From NCBI GenBank assembly GCA_036272915.1, contig DATAXV010000100.1:1-23130 (forward strand): a DNA stretch of 23,130 bases. Reading direction: 5' to 3'. This document shows, piece after piece, positions 1 through 7,398 of the stretch. Position numbers and translations under genes: made by a program. Source of the stretch: DATAXV01 sp036272915 (GTDB lineage: Bacteria; Chloroflexota; Dormibacteria; Dormibacterales; Dormibacteraceae). Each line of letters begins with the position of its first letter. Position 1 is the first letter of the stretch. Under the pieces are notes generated by a model. That model worked only from the letters and a program-made list of their open reading frames with translations, had not been told where the DNA came from and did not search any database.

Positions 1-4
1 TCAT

Positions 5-754
5 ATGCAGACCTATAATTTCGCGCGCGATCGTTCGCGCCCGCCCGGCGGTTCGGGACCGTCGAATCCCTATCAGGCCCGCATCGCCCGGAGCCTTGAC
101 GAGGCCTGCGACGCCTCCGGCCTGACCAGCGCCGAGCTCTCTGAGCTGTTCGACGACGCCATCGATGTCGCCATCCCCGCCAGTGAGCTCGAAGCCTGGC
201 GCCGCGGGGACCGCGAGTTCCCGGCGTGGGTGATCCCTGCGATCAGCGACGTCGCCGGGCTGGAGCAGCGCCGCGGCCACTGGGTGCGTCGCCGGCGAGG
301 TCTGGCCAGGGCCAAGATCCCGGTCGCCCTGGGCGTGGCGGGGATGGTCGTCGCCGGCCTCGCCTGGGCCATGCTCTCCACCGACCAGACGCCGAACACG
401 GCCAGCCTGACCGGCGCCGGGTCCCGAGCTCCCGCGCCGGCGGCGACGACGGCGCCGGCGAGCACGCCGACCCCGACGGCGGCCCCGGCCACGCTGCACC
501 GCTCGACGCCGCAGCCGGCGGCCACGCCGATCCACTCGCCGACGCCCTCGGCGCTGGTGGCGGGCGCCGAGGCCCCGACCGGGCAGACCTCGCCTCCGGT
601 CTCCGCGGGCAGCCGCGCGACGACGGCAAGCACGCCGACGCCGACACCGTCCGCGGCACCAACGCCGACACCGAGCCCCACCTCCCCGGCACCGACGCCG
701 GGTGGTCTCGTGGGCGGTCTTCTCGGCGGCCTGCTGGGCCTCCTCGGCCTCTGA
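5..754 (+). CDS. Membrane-anchored HTH-like protein with Pro/Thr/Ala-rich exterior
   Basis: Predicted 249-residue protein, not recognised as a named family. Residues about 25-90 have a helix-turn-helix-like pattern (SLDEACDASGLT, then SELEAWRRGDREFP), as in XRE/RodZ-type cytoplasmic domains. An Arg-rich stretch (HWVRRRRGLARAK) precedes one membrane helix at about 105-125 (IPVALGVAGMVVAGLAWAML). The rest is a low-complexity Pro/Thr/Ala/Ser segment, probably extracytoplasmic, ending in a Gly/Leu tail. The order of HTH, TM and Pro-rich exterior resembles RodZ, but I cannot claim that function. The ATG lies 4 bases from the window edge, so no ribosome site can be seen and the true start may be further upstream. 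It converges on the acyl-CoA synthetase gene, with a hairpin between them. Confidence 0.7.
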   Translation: MQTYNFARDRSRPPGGSGPSNPYQARIARSLDEACDASGLTSAELSELFDDAIDVAIPASELEAWRRGDREFPAWVIPAISDVAGLEQRRGHWVRRRRGLARAKIPVALGVAGMVVAGLAWAMLSTDQTPNTASLTGAGSRAPAPAATTAPASTPTPTAAPATLHRSTPQPAATPIHSPTPSALVAGAEAPTGQTSPPVSAGSRATTASTPTPTPSAAPTPTPSPTSPAPTPGGLVGGLLGGLLGLLGL

Positions 755-761
755 TCCTCCA

Positions 762-783
762 GGCGGGGCGCCGTTGCCCCGCC
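762..783. terminator. Hairpin between convergent genes
   Basis: GGCGGGGC (762-769) pairs perfectly with GCCCCGCC (776-783) across a 6-nt loop. It lies 8 nt after the stop of the upstream plus-strand gene and 6 nt beyond the end of the minus-strand gene ending at 789, so it could end transcription from both sides. There is no U-tract. Confidence 0.6.
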
Positions 784-788
784 GCCGG

Positions 789-2393
789 TCAGACCCCGGT
801 CAGCGGGACCGCGTCCTCGCGCAGGGCGCGCTTGTCGAACTTGCCGACCGAGGTCTTGGGCACCTCGTCGATGAAGCGGATCTCGTCCGGAAGCCAGTAG
901 CGCGGCACCTTGGCCTCGAGGAACTCGCGCAGCTCCTCGGCGCTGGGCGGGCCGTCGTCGCCGGCGACGACATAGGCGACAGGCCGCTCCGACCACTTGG
1001 GGTGGGGCAGGCCGATGACGGCCGCCTCCCTGACCTTGGGGTGGGCCATGATCAGCCCCTCCAGCTCGACCGAGCTGATCCCCTCGCCGCCGGACTTGAT
1101 CACGTCCTTGGTCCGGTCGACCAGCCGGATGTAGCCGTCGGGGTCGATCGACGCCACGTCGCCGGTGCGAAGCCAGCCGTCGTCGGTGAAGCGGTCGGGT
1201 CCGGCGTGCTTGTAGTAGGCGCTGGCGACCCAGGGGCCCCGGCACTGCAGCTCGCCGATCGACTCGCCGTCCCAGGGCACCTCCGAGTCGCTGCTGAGGT
1301 CGGCCAGGCGGACCTCGACGAGGGCGCCGGCGCGCCCCTGGCTGAGGCGCGCGGCCATGGTCGTGCCCTCCGGGATCCAGCTTCCGACCCTCGCCACCGA
1401 ACCCAGGGGCGACGTCTCCGTCATGCCCCACGCGTGGAGGATGGTGAGCCCGACCTGGTCCATGCCCTCGATCAGCACCGGCGGCGCGGCCGAGCCTCCG
1501 CAGAGCACGAAGCGCACCGTGGGGAGGCGCTTCCCGGACTGGCGGAGGTACTGGAGCAGGCCCATCCAGATCGTCGGGACACCGGCCAGGATCGTGACCC
1601 TCTCGTCGTTGGTGAGCTCGCAGAGGACCTGGCCGTCGGCGAGGAAACGGTCGGGGAAGACGAGGTTGGCACCGCTCAGCCCGGCGGCGTAGGGGAGGCC
1701 CCAGGCGTTGACGTGGTACATCGGCACGACCGGGAGGATCACGTCCTGCTCGCTGACGGAGACCAGGTCGGCGGCCAGCGCGGCCATGGCGTGGAGGAGC
1801 TGCGAGCGGTGGGAGTAGAGCACTCCCTTGGGGTTGCCGGTGGTGCCCGACGTGTAGCAGATGGTGCAGGCCTGGCGCTCGTCGAGGTTGGGCCAGGCGA
1901 ACTCTGAGGACTCGCCCTCGATCAGGTCCTCGTAGTCGAGCGCGCCCTCCAGGCCAGGCTGGCGATCGTCGCTCATGACCACGATCTGGCGCACGCCGGG
2001 GATCCGGTCGCGGATCCGCTCCAGCGCCGGCAGCATGCTCCGGTCGACGACGATGACCTGATCCTGCGCGTCCTCGATGACGTAGGCCAGCTGGTCGGGG
2101 TGAAGCCGGGCGTTGAGCGTGTGCAGCACCGAGCCCATGCAGGGCACGGCGTAGTACAGCTCCATGTGGCGCCAGTTGTTCCAGGCCAGCGATCCGACCC
2201 TGCCCTCGGGCCCGATACCGAGCCGGCGGAGCGCTCCGGCGAGCCGGGCGGCTCGCTGGATCATCGCCGGGTAGGTGATCCGGTGGATCCCCTGCTCCCG
2301 CCGCGTGATGATCTCCTTGTGCGTGTGGAGACGCTCTCCGCGCCAGAGCAGGTGTTGCAGCGTGAGTGGATAATCGCCCACGAGACCATTCAT
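789..2393 (-). CDS. AMP-forming medium/long-chain acyl-CoA synthetase
   Basis: Adenylate-forming (ANL superfamily) ligase that would activate a fatty or related carboxylic acid to acyl-CoA through an acyl-AMP. From the ATG at 2393 it is 534 residues, close to AlkK/FadD-type ligases. Visible motifs are the P-loop YTSGTTGNPKG (about 180-190), WGMTETSP (322-329), GWLRTGD (about 406-412), the hinge region DRTKDVIKSGG, and the C-terminal catalytic lysine in TSVGK (K518). The start is chosen because GGAGGT sits 7 nt upstream. A TTG seven codons further up overlaps the -10 hexamer of the predicted promoter and would lie outside the transcript. Substrate chain length cannot be read from the sequence; short aryl or medium-chain acids are alternatives. 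It appears to be transcribed alone. Confidence 0.93.
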   Translation of the reverse strand: MNGLVGDYPLTLQHLLWRGERLHTHKEIITRREQGIHRITYPAMIQRAARLAGALRRLGIGPEGRVGSLAWNNWRHMELYYAVPCMGSVLHTLNARLHPDQLAYVIEDAQDQVIVVDRSMLPALERIRDRIPGVRQIVVMSDDRQPGLEGALDYEDLIEGESSEFAWPNLDERQACTICYTSGTTGNPKGVLYSHRSQLLHAMAALAADLVSVSEQDVILPVVPMYHVNAWGLPYAAGLSGANLVFPDRFLADGQVLCELTNDERVTILAGVPTIWMGLLQYLRQSGKRLPTVRFVLCGGSAAPPVLIEGMDQVGLTILHAWGMTETSPLGSVARVGSWIPEGTTMAARLSQGRAGALVEVRLADLSSDSEVPWDGESIGELQCRGPWVASAYYKHAGPDRFTDDGWLRTGDVASIDPDGYIRLVDRTKDVIKSGGEGISSVELEGLIMAHPKVREAAVIGLPHPKWSERPVAYVVAGDDGPPSAEELREFLEAKVPRYWLPDEIRFIDEVPKTSVGKFDKRALREDAVPLTGV

Positions 2394-2400
2394 TGCCAGC

Positions 2401-2442
2401 ACCTCCGAGGCCAACGATGTCCTTTTCCCGTCCCTGCGTCAA
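2401..2442 (-). promoter_or_regulatory. Promoter and ribosome site of the acyl-CoA synthetase gene
   Basis: On the minus strand TTGACG (2442-2437) is followed after exactly 17 nt by CATCGT (2419-2414), a good sigma-70-type pair. GGAGGT at 2406-2401 is the ribosome site. The predicted transcript starts near 2407, which decides for the ATG at 2393 over the upstream TTG. Confidence 0.6.
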
Positions 2443-2713
2443 TGGGCATTCGTCGGCCGGTTGCTGGCGTCAGCCGTAGCGGGGTCTTGGACCTCGCGTG
2501 TGCGCCGGCTGTGCTCCCCCTGGTTCATGGCCACGATCGTGACAGACGCGTGAGAGGTCGCGGCTTGGGCGACGGCTGCCACCGGCCCACGATGGAGACG
2601 GGGGGTGCTCTCACACGTCCGCCGGTGGACGGACCACGGCTGGCATAGCTGATGGATGGGGAAGCCGTCGATCACGTCGGCCGAACGTCGCTGAATCGGA
2701 GAGCCCGGCCCAC
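2443..2713. other. Intergenic stretch without a convincing gene
   Basis: Together with the promoter next to it, this makes the roughly 320-base gap between the pentapeptide gene and the acyl-CoA synthetase gene. A GTG-initiated minus-strand frame (2439-2717) overlaps the pentapeptide stop as GTGA. Its codon third positions are clearly less GC-rich than in neighbouring genes and its sequence resembles nothing I know, so I do not call it. I see no tRNA fold and no strong terminator hairpin. Confidence 0.5.
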
Positions 2714-3424
2714 TCACCCGCCGGAAGGCGAGCTTGCGGGCATCTCGCAGCCGCGCAGATCAGCACCCCGCAGGTTCGCACCCGCCAGCTCCGTCTCCGC
2801 CAGGCTTCCGTCGCTCAGGTCGCAGCCGGAAAGGTCGGCCCCGCTGAGATCAGCACCGCTGAGGTCGGCGGCGTGAATCCGGGCTTCATGGAGGTCGGCG
2901 CCGTGAAGGTCGGCATGCCCGAGGTCGATGACACGCGTGCCGCGATCGATCAGGTCAGCGTCGTGCAGGAATTGGACGACAGCGCCCTTGTCCGCCGGTC
3001 CGACCGCACGCAGCACGATCAGCGTCCTCGCCCTCGCCACCTCGCGGACGGCGGTCCCGGGTGGCGACGTGGCGAGCTCATTCCCCAGCAGCAGGTCGAG
3101 GATGTGGTCCTGATACGTGGCGAGAACCGACGGCTGCTCGCGGACGGTCGCGGCGGGAGTGGGAGTGGATTTGGGCGCCGCCGGCCCGTGGAAGATGAAG
3201 GGGAGGGCGGTCACGAAGATCGGAGCGCTCAGCAGCTGTACCCAGTCCCATAGATTCCCGTTGGTGACGAAACCGGTCCACGTCCAGTGGAGGATGAAGC
3301 CGCCGATCACCCCGACAAGGATCGTTACCCAGAACGCCGCCACGAGCGCCGCCCAGACTGTGCGCCAGGTTGGGTGTGAACCGCGCCAGATGCTCACCGA
3401 TCCCGTCGCTTGCATCACCGCCAT
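2714..3424 (-). CDS. Two-TM pentapeptide-repeat protein
   Basis: From the ATG at 3424 the protein has 236 residues. The N-terminal part carries two membrane segments (WAALVAAFWVTILVGVIGGF and a second around LLSAPIFVTALPFIF), separated by a short Trp-rich loop. A soluble region follows (LATYQDHILDLLL, then REVARARTLIVLRAV). The last 70 residues contain about twelve consecutive pentapeptides of the A(D/N)LxG type, predicted to form a right-handed quadrilateral beta-helix. This architecture is common in membrane-anchored pentapeptide proteins of unknown role. The start is supported by GGGAGG 8 nt upstream; a longer frame reaches into the peptidase gene but has no such signal. It lies 110 bp downstream of the S9 peptidase gene, with a hairpin between, so it may have its own promoter. 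Confidence 0.85.
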   Translation of the reverse strand: MAVMQATGSVSIWRGSHPTWRTVWAALVAAFWVTILVGVIGGFILHWTWTGFVTNGNLWDWVQLLSAPIFVTALPFIFHGPAAPKSTPTPAATVREQPSVLATYQDHILDLLLGNELATSPPGTAVREVARARTLIVLRAVGPADKGAVVQFLHDADLIDRGTRVIDLGHADLHGADLHEARIHAADLSGADLSGADLSGCDLSDGSLAETELAGANLRGADLRGCEMPASSPSGG

Positions 3425-3474
3425 CTCGCCTGCCTCCCTGATGAGCTTCGATCGGCCGGGGTCTGCGTCCATTC

Positions 3475-3500
3475 TTCCGGTCCGGCGAGCCGGTCCGGAA
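3475..3500 (-). terminator. Imperfect inverted repeat after the S9 peptidase gene
   Basis: TTCCGG-T-CCGG and CCGG-T-CCGGAA arms surround a 4-nt loop, giving about 11 paired positions with one T-T mismatch. It lies 35 nt past the peptidase stop on the minus strand. It is probably a terminator without a U-tract, but it could also be an operator for the pentapeptide gene. Confidence 0.4.
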
Positions 3501-3534
3501 CCTTTCGGCTGTAGAACGTCCGACGTCGCTGCGA

Positions 3535-5895
3535 TCAGGGGGCGGCGCTCGCCACGGTCTCGCCGGCTCCCGCGTGGCGGCCGACCCATTCGAAGGTCTC
3601 CTCGATCACGTGGAGGATCGATTCCTGGGCCCGGTAGCCGTGGTCCTCGTGGGGGAGGAGGACGAGCCGAGCGGTGCCGCCGGTGCCCTGGATCGCCTGG
3701 AAGAGGCGCTCTGACTGGATTGTGTAGGTGCCCGAGTTGGAGTCGTCGGCGCCGTGGATGAGAAGCAGGGGCCGGCGAATCCGGTCGGCGTGGGCGAACG
3801 GCGAGACGCGGTGGTAGACCTCGGGCGCCTCCCAGTAGGAGCGGCGCTCCGTCTGGAAGCCGAACGGGGTGAGGCTGCGGTTGTAGGCCCCGCTGCGGGC
3901 GATGCCGGCGGCGAAGAGCTCACTGTGGGCCAGAAGCGTAGCCGTCATGAAGCCGCCGTAGCTGTGGCCGCTCGCGACCATACGGCCACGATCGGCGACG
4001 CCCTCGGCGTCGAGTGTGTCGATCGCGGCCCGCGCCGACGCCACCACCTGCTCGACGAAGGTGTCGTTCATCTTCTCGGGATCGCCGACGACCGGCATCG
4101 CCGCGGTGAAGACCGCCCAGCCCCGGAGGAGGAGCCAGAGCGGCGACGCCCCCTCGAGACGGGTGAACATCCGCTCGGATCCCCGCACCTGACCGGCGGT
4201 GTCAGGATCGGCGTAGTCGACCGGATAGGCCCACAGCAGCACCGGCAGCCGCGCGTCGCCCGGCTTCCAGCCGGGAGGCAGCTCGAGCAGGCCGCTCAGC
4301 GGCACTCCGTCGTCGCGCCGGTAGCGCAGGATCCGCTTCTCGGCGCCGCTGAGCCGGGGGTGGGGATCGGCATGGTGGGTCAGCTGCCGCCGCCGCTCGC
4401 CGGGGCCGGCGAGAACGAGGTTCGGCGGCTCGGTCCGGGTCTGCCGCTGGATGACGATCCCGTCGTCCAGCGCCTCGCGCACGGCGACGACGTGCTCGTG
4501 GGCGTCGGCCGGGCTCCGGAAGACGCGGGTTCTCTCGCCGGAGGCGAGGTCGAGCCGGTCGAGGAAGGGCCGCTCACCCTCCGGGCTCGCCCCCTCGCCG
4601 GCGAGAAGGATGGAGCCGTCCTCCTCGTGCACCACGCGATGCCCCGAGACCAGCCGGCGTCCGAGCGGCGTCCCCGGGTCGGCATAGGCGTCGTTGACGC
4701 TGAGGTCGAAGAGAAGGCGGCCCGAGTCGGGGGCGTCTAGGGCGAGCAGCCAGGTGCGGCGCCAGCGCCGGTCGCGATCCCACTCGCTCAGGAGCACCCG
4801 CTCGCCCTCGGCCAGCCAGTCGAGCTCGGTCAGACGGTGCTCGATCCGCATGACCTCCTCCGGTTCCGCCTCGAAGGGCGCCCGCCACCTCATCAGCCGG
4901 TCGCGATGGGAGGCGCGCACGGTCGGATCGCCGCCGTCGAGAGCCTCGGCCCACACCAGCGTCGAGGGGACGCTCGCCTGCCACTCGACCGAGCGGGCAC
5001 CGGCGGGCACACCGTGCCGCGGCACCTCGTCGGCGACGGGCAGGTCGGCGAGCACCCGGAGCAGCACGCCGTCTCGGTCCCACACCTCCGCCGTCCGGGC
5101 GAAGAGCTCCCACGGCACGCGGTGGGAGAACGGCGGCCGGATCCGCTCGACGAGAAGGTGGTGGCCGTCCGGCGATGGCTCGAAGCGATGGATCATGCCC
5201 GGCTCGCCCAGCCTCTCGACGGCACCCGAGTCGGGGTCGACCCGCACCAGCTGAGCGGTGGCGTAGTGCTCGAACCGGGCGTCGTCGGCGTCGTCGGTGA
5301 GCAGGTCCTGGAAGGTCGCCATCTGCGAACGCTTGCCGGAGCTCTCCTCCTCGCGAGGCGAGGGCGGCACCTCGGGAGCGGGCTCCAGCCGGGATGAGAC
5401 CAGCGCCGTCGTCAGTAGCATCCCCTCCGCTGTCCAGCGGAGTCGCGACACGGGCTGGCCGGAACGCTGCACCGAGCCCAGCGTGTCGGCGACGAGCAGG
5501 CCCTCGATCCGCCGCATCGAGCCGTCGAGGGCGTCGGCCACCCACACCTCCTTGCCCCCGTCCCGGTGGCGGGTGAGGGCCAGGCGGCGCCCGTCCGGAG
5601 ACCAGGTGGGCAGCCCGAAGGAGCCGTCGGGCAGGGCGATGCCGACCTCCTCGCCACCGGCGACGTCGAGCACTCTGATCGCCGCGATCCGACCGGTGCG
5701 GCGGAGGCCTCCGGTGCCCGGATCGACCCTGACCCCGGCCAGGCGCAGGTACGGCCGCGCGAGCAGGGTCAGCGGCGGGTTGGATTCATGCTCGACCAGC
5801 GCCAGCCGGCTGCGGTCGTAGCTGGGGATGGTGACCGGGGTCGGTGCCGCTCCCAGGAGGCGGGCCACGTCGTCCGAGGGTCGCTTGTACGCCAC
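3535..5895 (-). CDS. S9-family (prolyl oligopeptidase/acylaminoacyl-type) serine peptidase
   Basis: Predicted 786-residue alpha/beta-hydrolase peptidase. The N-terminal 500 residues show TolB/WD-like propeller repeats (for example PTWSPDGRRLAL and EPSPDGHHLL). The C-terminal catalytic domain carries GHSYGG with nucleophile S645, HGADDSNSG with probable D718, and HEDHGY with probable H752, a complete triad in the usual order. No signal peptide is visible, so it is probably cytoplasmic. The family cleaves short or oligopeptide substrates; the arrangement resembles plant and bacterial glutamyl endopeptidase-like S9D members, but specificity is an inference. The start is a GTG without a Shine-Dalgarno sequence. 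A TAGAAT hexamer ends 6 nt upstream, which suggests a leaderless transcript. It is divergent from the flavoprotein gene at 6020. Confidence 0.92.
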   Translation of the reverse strand: MAYKRPSDDVARLLGAAPTPVTIPSYDRSRLALVEHESNPPLTLLARPYLRLAGVRVDPGTGGLRRTGRIAAIRVLDVAGGEEVGIALPDGSFGLPTWSPDGRRLALTRHRDGGKEVWVADALDGSMRRIEGLLVADTLGSVQRSGQPVSRLRWTAEGMLLTTALVSSRLEPAPEVPPSPREEESSGKRSQMATFQDLLTDDADDARFEHYATAQLVRVDPDSGAVERLGEPGMIHRFEPSPDGHHLLVERIRPPFSHRVPWELFARTAEVWDRDGVLLRVLADLPVADEVPRHGVPAGARSVEWQASVPSTLVWAEALDGGDPTVRASHRDRLMRWRAPFEAEPEEVMRIEHRLTELDWLAEGERVLLSEWDRDRRWRRTWLLALDAPDSGRLLFDLSVNDAYADPGTPLGRRLVSGHRVVHEEDGSILLAGEGASPEGERPFLDRLDLASGERTRVFRSPADAHEHVVAVREALDDGIVIQRQTRTEPPNLVLAGPGERRRQLTHHADPHPRLSGAEKRILRYRRDDGVPLSGLLELPPGWKPGDARLPVLLWAYPVDYADPDTAGQVRGSERMFTRLEGASPLWLLLRGWAVFTAAMPVVGDPEKMNDTFVEQVVASARAAIDTLDAEGVADRGRMVASGHSYGGFMTATLLAHSELFAAGIARSGAYNRSLTPFGFQTERRSYWEAPEVYHRVSPFAHADRIRRPLLLIHGADDSNSGTYTIQSERLFQAIQGTGGTARLVLLPHEDHGYRAQESILHVIEETFEWVGRHAGAGETVASAAP

Positions 5896-5907
5896 CAGTC
5901 GATTCTA
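5896..5907 (-). promoter_or_regulatory. Possible leaderless promoter of the S9 peptidase
   Basis: TAGAAT (5907-5902) lies 6 nt before the GTG start, with no ribosome site between. I see no good -35 element 16-18 nt further up. Confidence 0.4.
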
Positions 5908-6019
5908 GGGTCCGGTCTCTCGGCGGCCGCCGGAGGCGCGGGGCGTTCTTTGACGTCCGCGAGCGGCCTCCAACCGGCAGACTGGACGCGTCGGTGCCGT
6001 CCCAACGAGGAGGTCGTCA

Positions 6020-7384
6020 ATGAGCGAGAAGGTGGACGTCGTCGTCATCGGTATGGGCCCGGGAGGTGAGGACCTCGCCGGTTCCCTGGCCCAGGGCGGC
6101 ATGCGCGTGGTCGGCGTCGAGAGCAGGCTGCTCGGCGGCGAGTGCCCCTACTTCGGGTGCATCCCCAGCAAGATGATGATCCGTGCCGGCAACATGCTCG
6201 CCGAGGGGCGGCGAATCCCCGGCCATGCCGGCAGCAGCACGATCGAGGCCGACTGGGCCCCGGTCGCGCGGCGCATCCGCGACGAGGCGACCGACAACTG
6301 GGACGACAAGGCCGCGGTCGAGCGCTTCGAGGCCAAGGGCGGGATCTTCGTCCGCGGCCACGGCCGGCTCAGCGGCGAGCGCCAGGTCACCGTCGGCGAT
6401 CGCGTCTTCGACGCCTCGGTCGGCGTCGTCCTCAACACCGGGACGCGGCCGGCGGTGCCTCCGATCCCAGGCCTCGCCGACGTCCCCTACTGGACCAACC
6501 GGGAGGCGATCAAGGCGGAGACGCTGCCCGCCTCGATGATCGTCCTCGGCGGCGGTTCCATCGGCGTGGAGCTGGCCCACGTCTTCTCCCGATTCGGCGT
6601 CCGGGTCACGGTGGTGGAGGCCGGCGACCGGCTGATGGCGTTCGACGAGCCGGAGGCCGGCGAGCTGATCGCGAACGTCTTCGGCCACGAGGGCCTGGTC
6701 GTCCGCACCAGCGCCCGGGTGGTGCGGGTCCACGCCGAGGGCGGCGGCACCGCCGTCGAGCTGGAGGGTGGCGAGCAGGTCGTCGCCGACCGCCTCCTGG
6801 TCGCCACCGGCAGGCGGACCAACCTCGGTGACCTCGGTCTGGAGTCGGTCGGCCTCGATCCCAAGGCCCGCTTCGTCGAGACCGACGGCCACATGCGAGC
6901 GGGTCCCGGCCTGTGGGCGATCGGGGACATCACCGGCCACGGCATGTTCACCCACATGTCGATGTACCACGCCGGGATCGCCGCCGCCGACATCCGAGGC
7001 GAGGAGGGGCCCGGCGCCGACTACCGCGCGGTGCCCAGAGTCTCCTTCACCGACCCCGAGGTCGGAGCGGTGGGCATGACCGAGGCGGCGGCCAGGGAGA
7101 AGTCGCTCGACATCCGCACCGGGATCGCCCAGGTCCGATCTTCGGCTCGCGGCTTCATCCACGGGGTCGGCAACGAGGGCTTCATCAAGCTGGTCGAGGA
7201 CCGGTCGCGTGGCGTGCTCGTCGGCGCCACCTCGGTCGGGCCCACGGGCGGCGAGGTCCTCTCCATGCTCGCGCTGGCGGTCCGTACCGAGGTCCCCGTC
7301 GCCACCCTCCGCCACATGATCTACGCCTACCCGACCTTCCACCGCGGCATCGAGGACGCGCTGCGCGACCTGGGGTCGGCCTGA
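6020..7384 (+). CDS. FAD/NAD(P)-dependent disulfide oxidoreductase (Lpd/MerA-like)
   Basis: 454-residue class-I pyridine nucleotide-disulfide oxidoreductase. It has an N-terminal FAD site (VVIGMGPGGEDLA), a redox-active disulfide GGECPYFGCIPSK (C42 and C47), a central NAD(P)-binding GGGSIGVELA, a second FAD motif (GLWAIGDITG) and the dimerisation domain. Near the C-terminus the usual HPTxxE dyad of dihydrolipoamide and glutathione reductases is replaced: the sequence reads YPTFHR, so both the catalytic His and its Glu partner are missing. It is therefore unlikely to be a standard lipoamide dehydrogenase; a MerA/SthA-like or quinone-type reductase is possible. The start is supported by GAGGAGG about 7 nt upstream. 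No E1/E2 dehydrogenase or mer genes are nearby. It ends tail to tail with the deacetylase gene. Confidence 0.9.
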   Translation: MSEKVDVVVIGMGPGGEDLAGSLAQGGMRVVGVESRLLGGECPYFGCIPSKMMIRAGNMLAEGRRIPGHAGSSTIEADWAPVARRIRDEATDNWDDKAAVERFEAKGGIFVRGHGRLSGERQVTVGDRVFDASVGVVLNTGTRPAVPPIPGLADVPYWTNREAIKAETLPASMIVLGGGSIGVELAHVFSRFGVRVTVVEAGDRLMAFDEPEAGELIANVFGHEGLVVRTSARVVRVHAEGGGTAVELEGGEQVVADRLLVATGRRTNLGDLGLESVGLDPKARFVETDGHMRAGPGLWAIGDITGHGMFTHMSMYHAGIAAADIRGEEGPGADYRAVPRVSFTDPEVGAVGMTEAAAREKSLDIRTGIAQVRSSARGFIHGVGNEGFIKLVEDRSRGVLVGATSVGPTGGEVLSMLALAVRTEVPVATLRHMIYAYPTFHRGIEDALRDLGSA

Positions 7385-7398
7385 GGGCCGCCCTCAGG
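7380..7398. terminator. Bidirectional hairpin containing both convergent stop codons
   Basis: CCTGAGGGCCGCCCTCAGG is a perfect palindrome around one central base (8 pairs with a 3-nt loop in RNA). The TGA of the plus-strand oxidoreductase (7382-7384) lies in the left arm. The TGA of the minus-strand deacetylase (7394-7396 as TCA) lies in the right arm. Confidence 0.65.

Noticed and set aside
2412..2414. TTG as start of the acyl-CoA synthetase
   Set aside because: It overlaps the predicted -10 hexamer and lies upstream of the likely transcript start; the ATG at 2393 has GGAGGT at 7 nt.
73..2442. Very long open minus-strand frame (789 codons) across the first two genes
   Set aside because: It runs antisense to the HTH-like gene and out of frame with the acyl-CoA synthetase. 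The product is Arg/Pro/Gly-rich without any domain, as expected for shadow frames in GC-rich DNA.
2439..2717. 92-codon minus-strand frame overlapping the pentapeptide stop
   Set aside because: The GTGA overlap is suggestive, but third-position GC is well below that of neighbouring genes, there is no ribosome site, and its end overlaps the acyl-CoA synthetase promoter.
5950..5955. TTGACG as -35 of the disulfide reductase promoter
   Set aside because: No acceptable -10 hexamer is found 16-18 nt downstream, so a promoter cannot be supported.
6017..7342. 441-codon frame antisense to the disulfide reductase
   Set aside because: Asp/His/Gly-rich low-complexity product; the plus strand encodes complete FAD, NAD and disulfide motifs.
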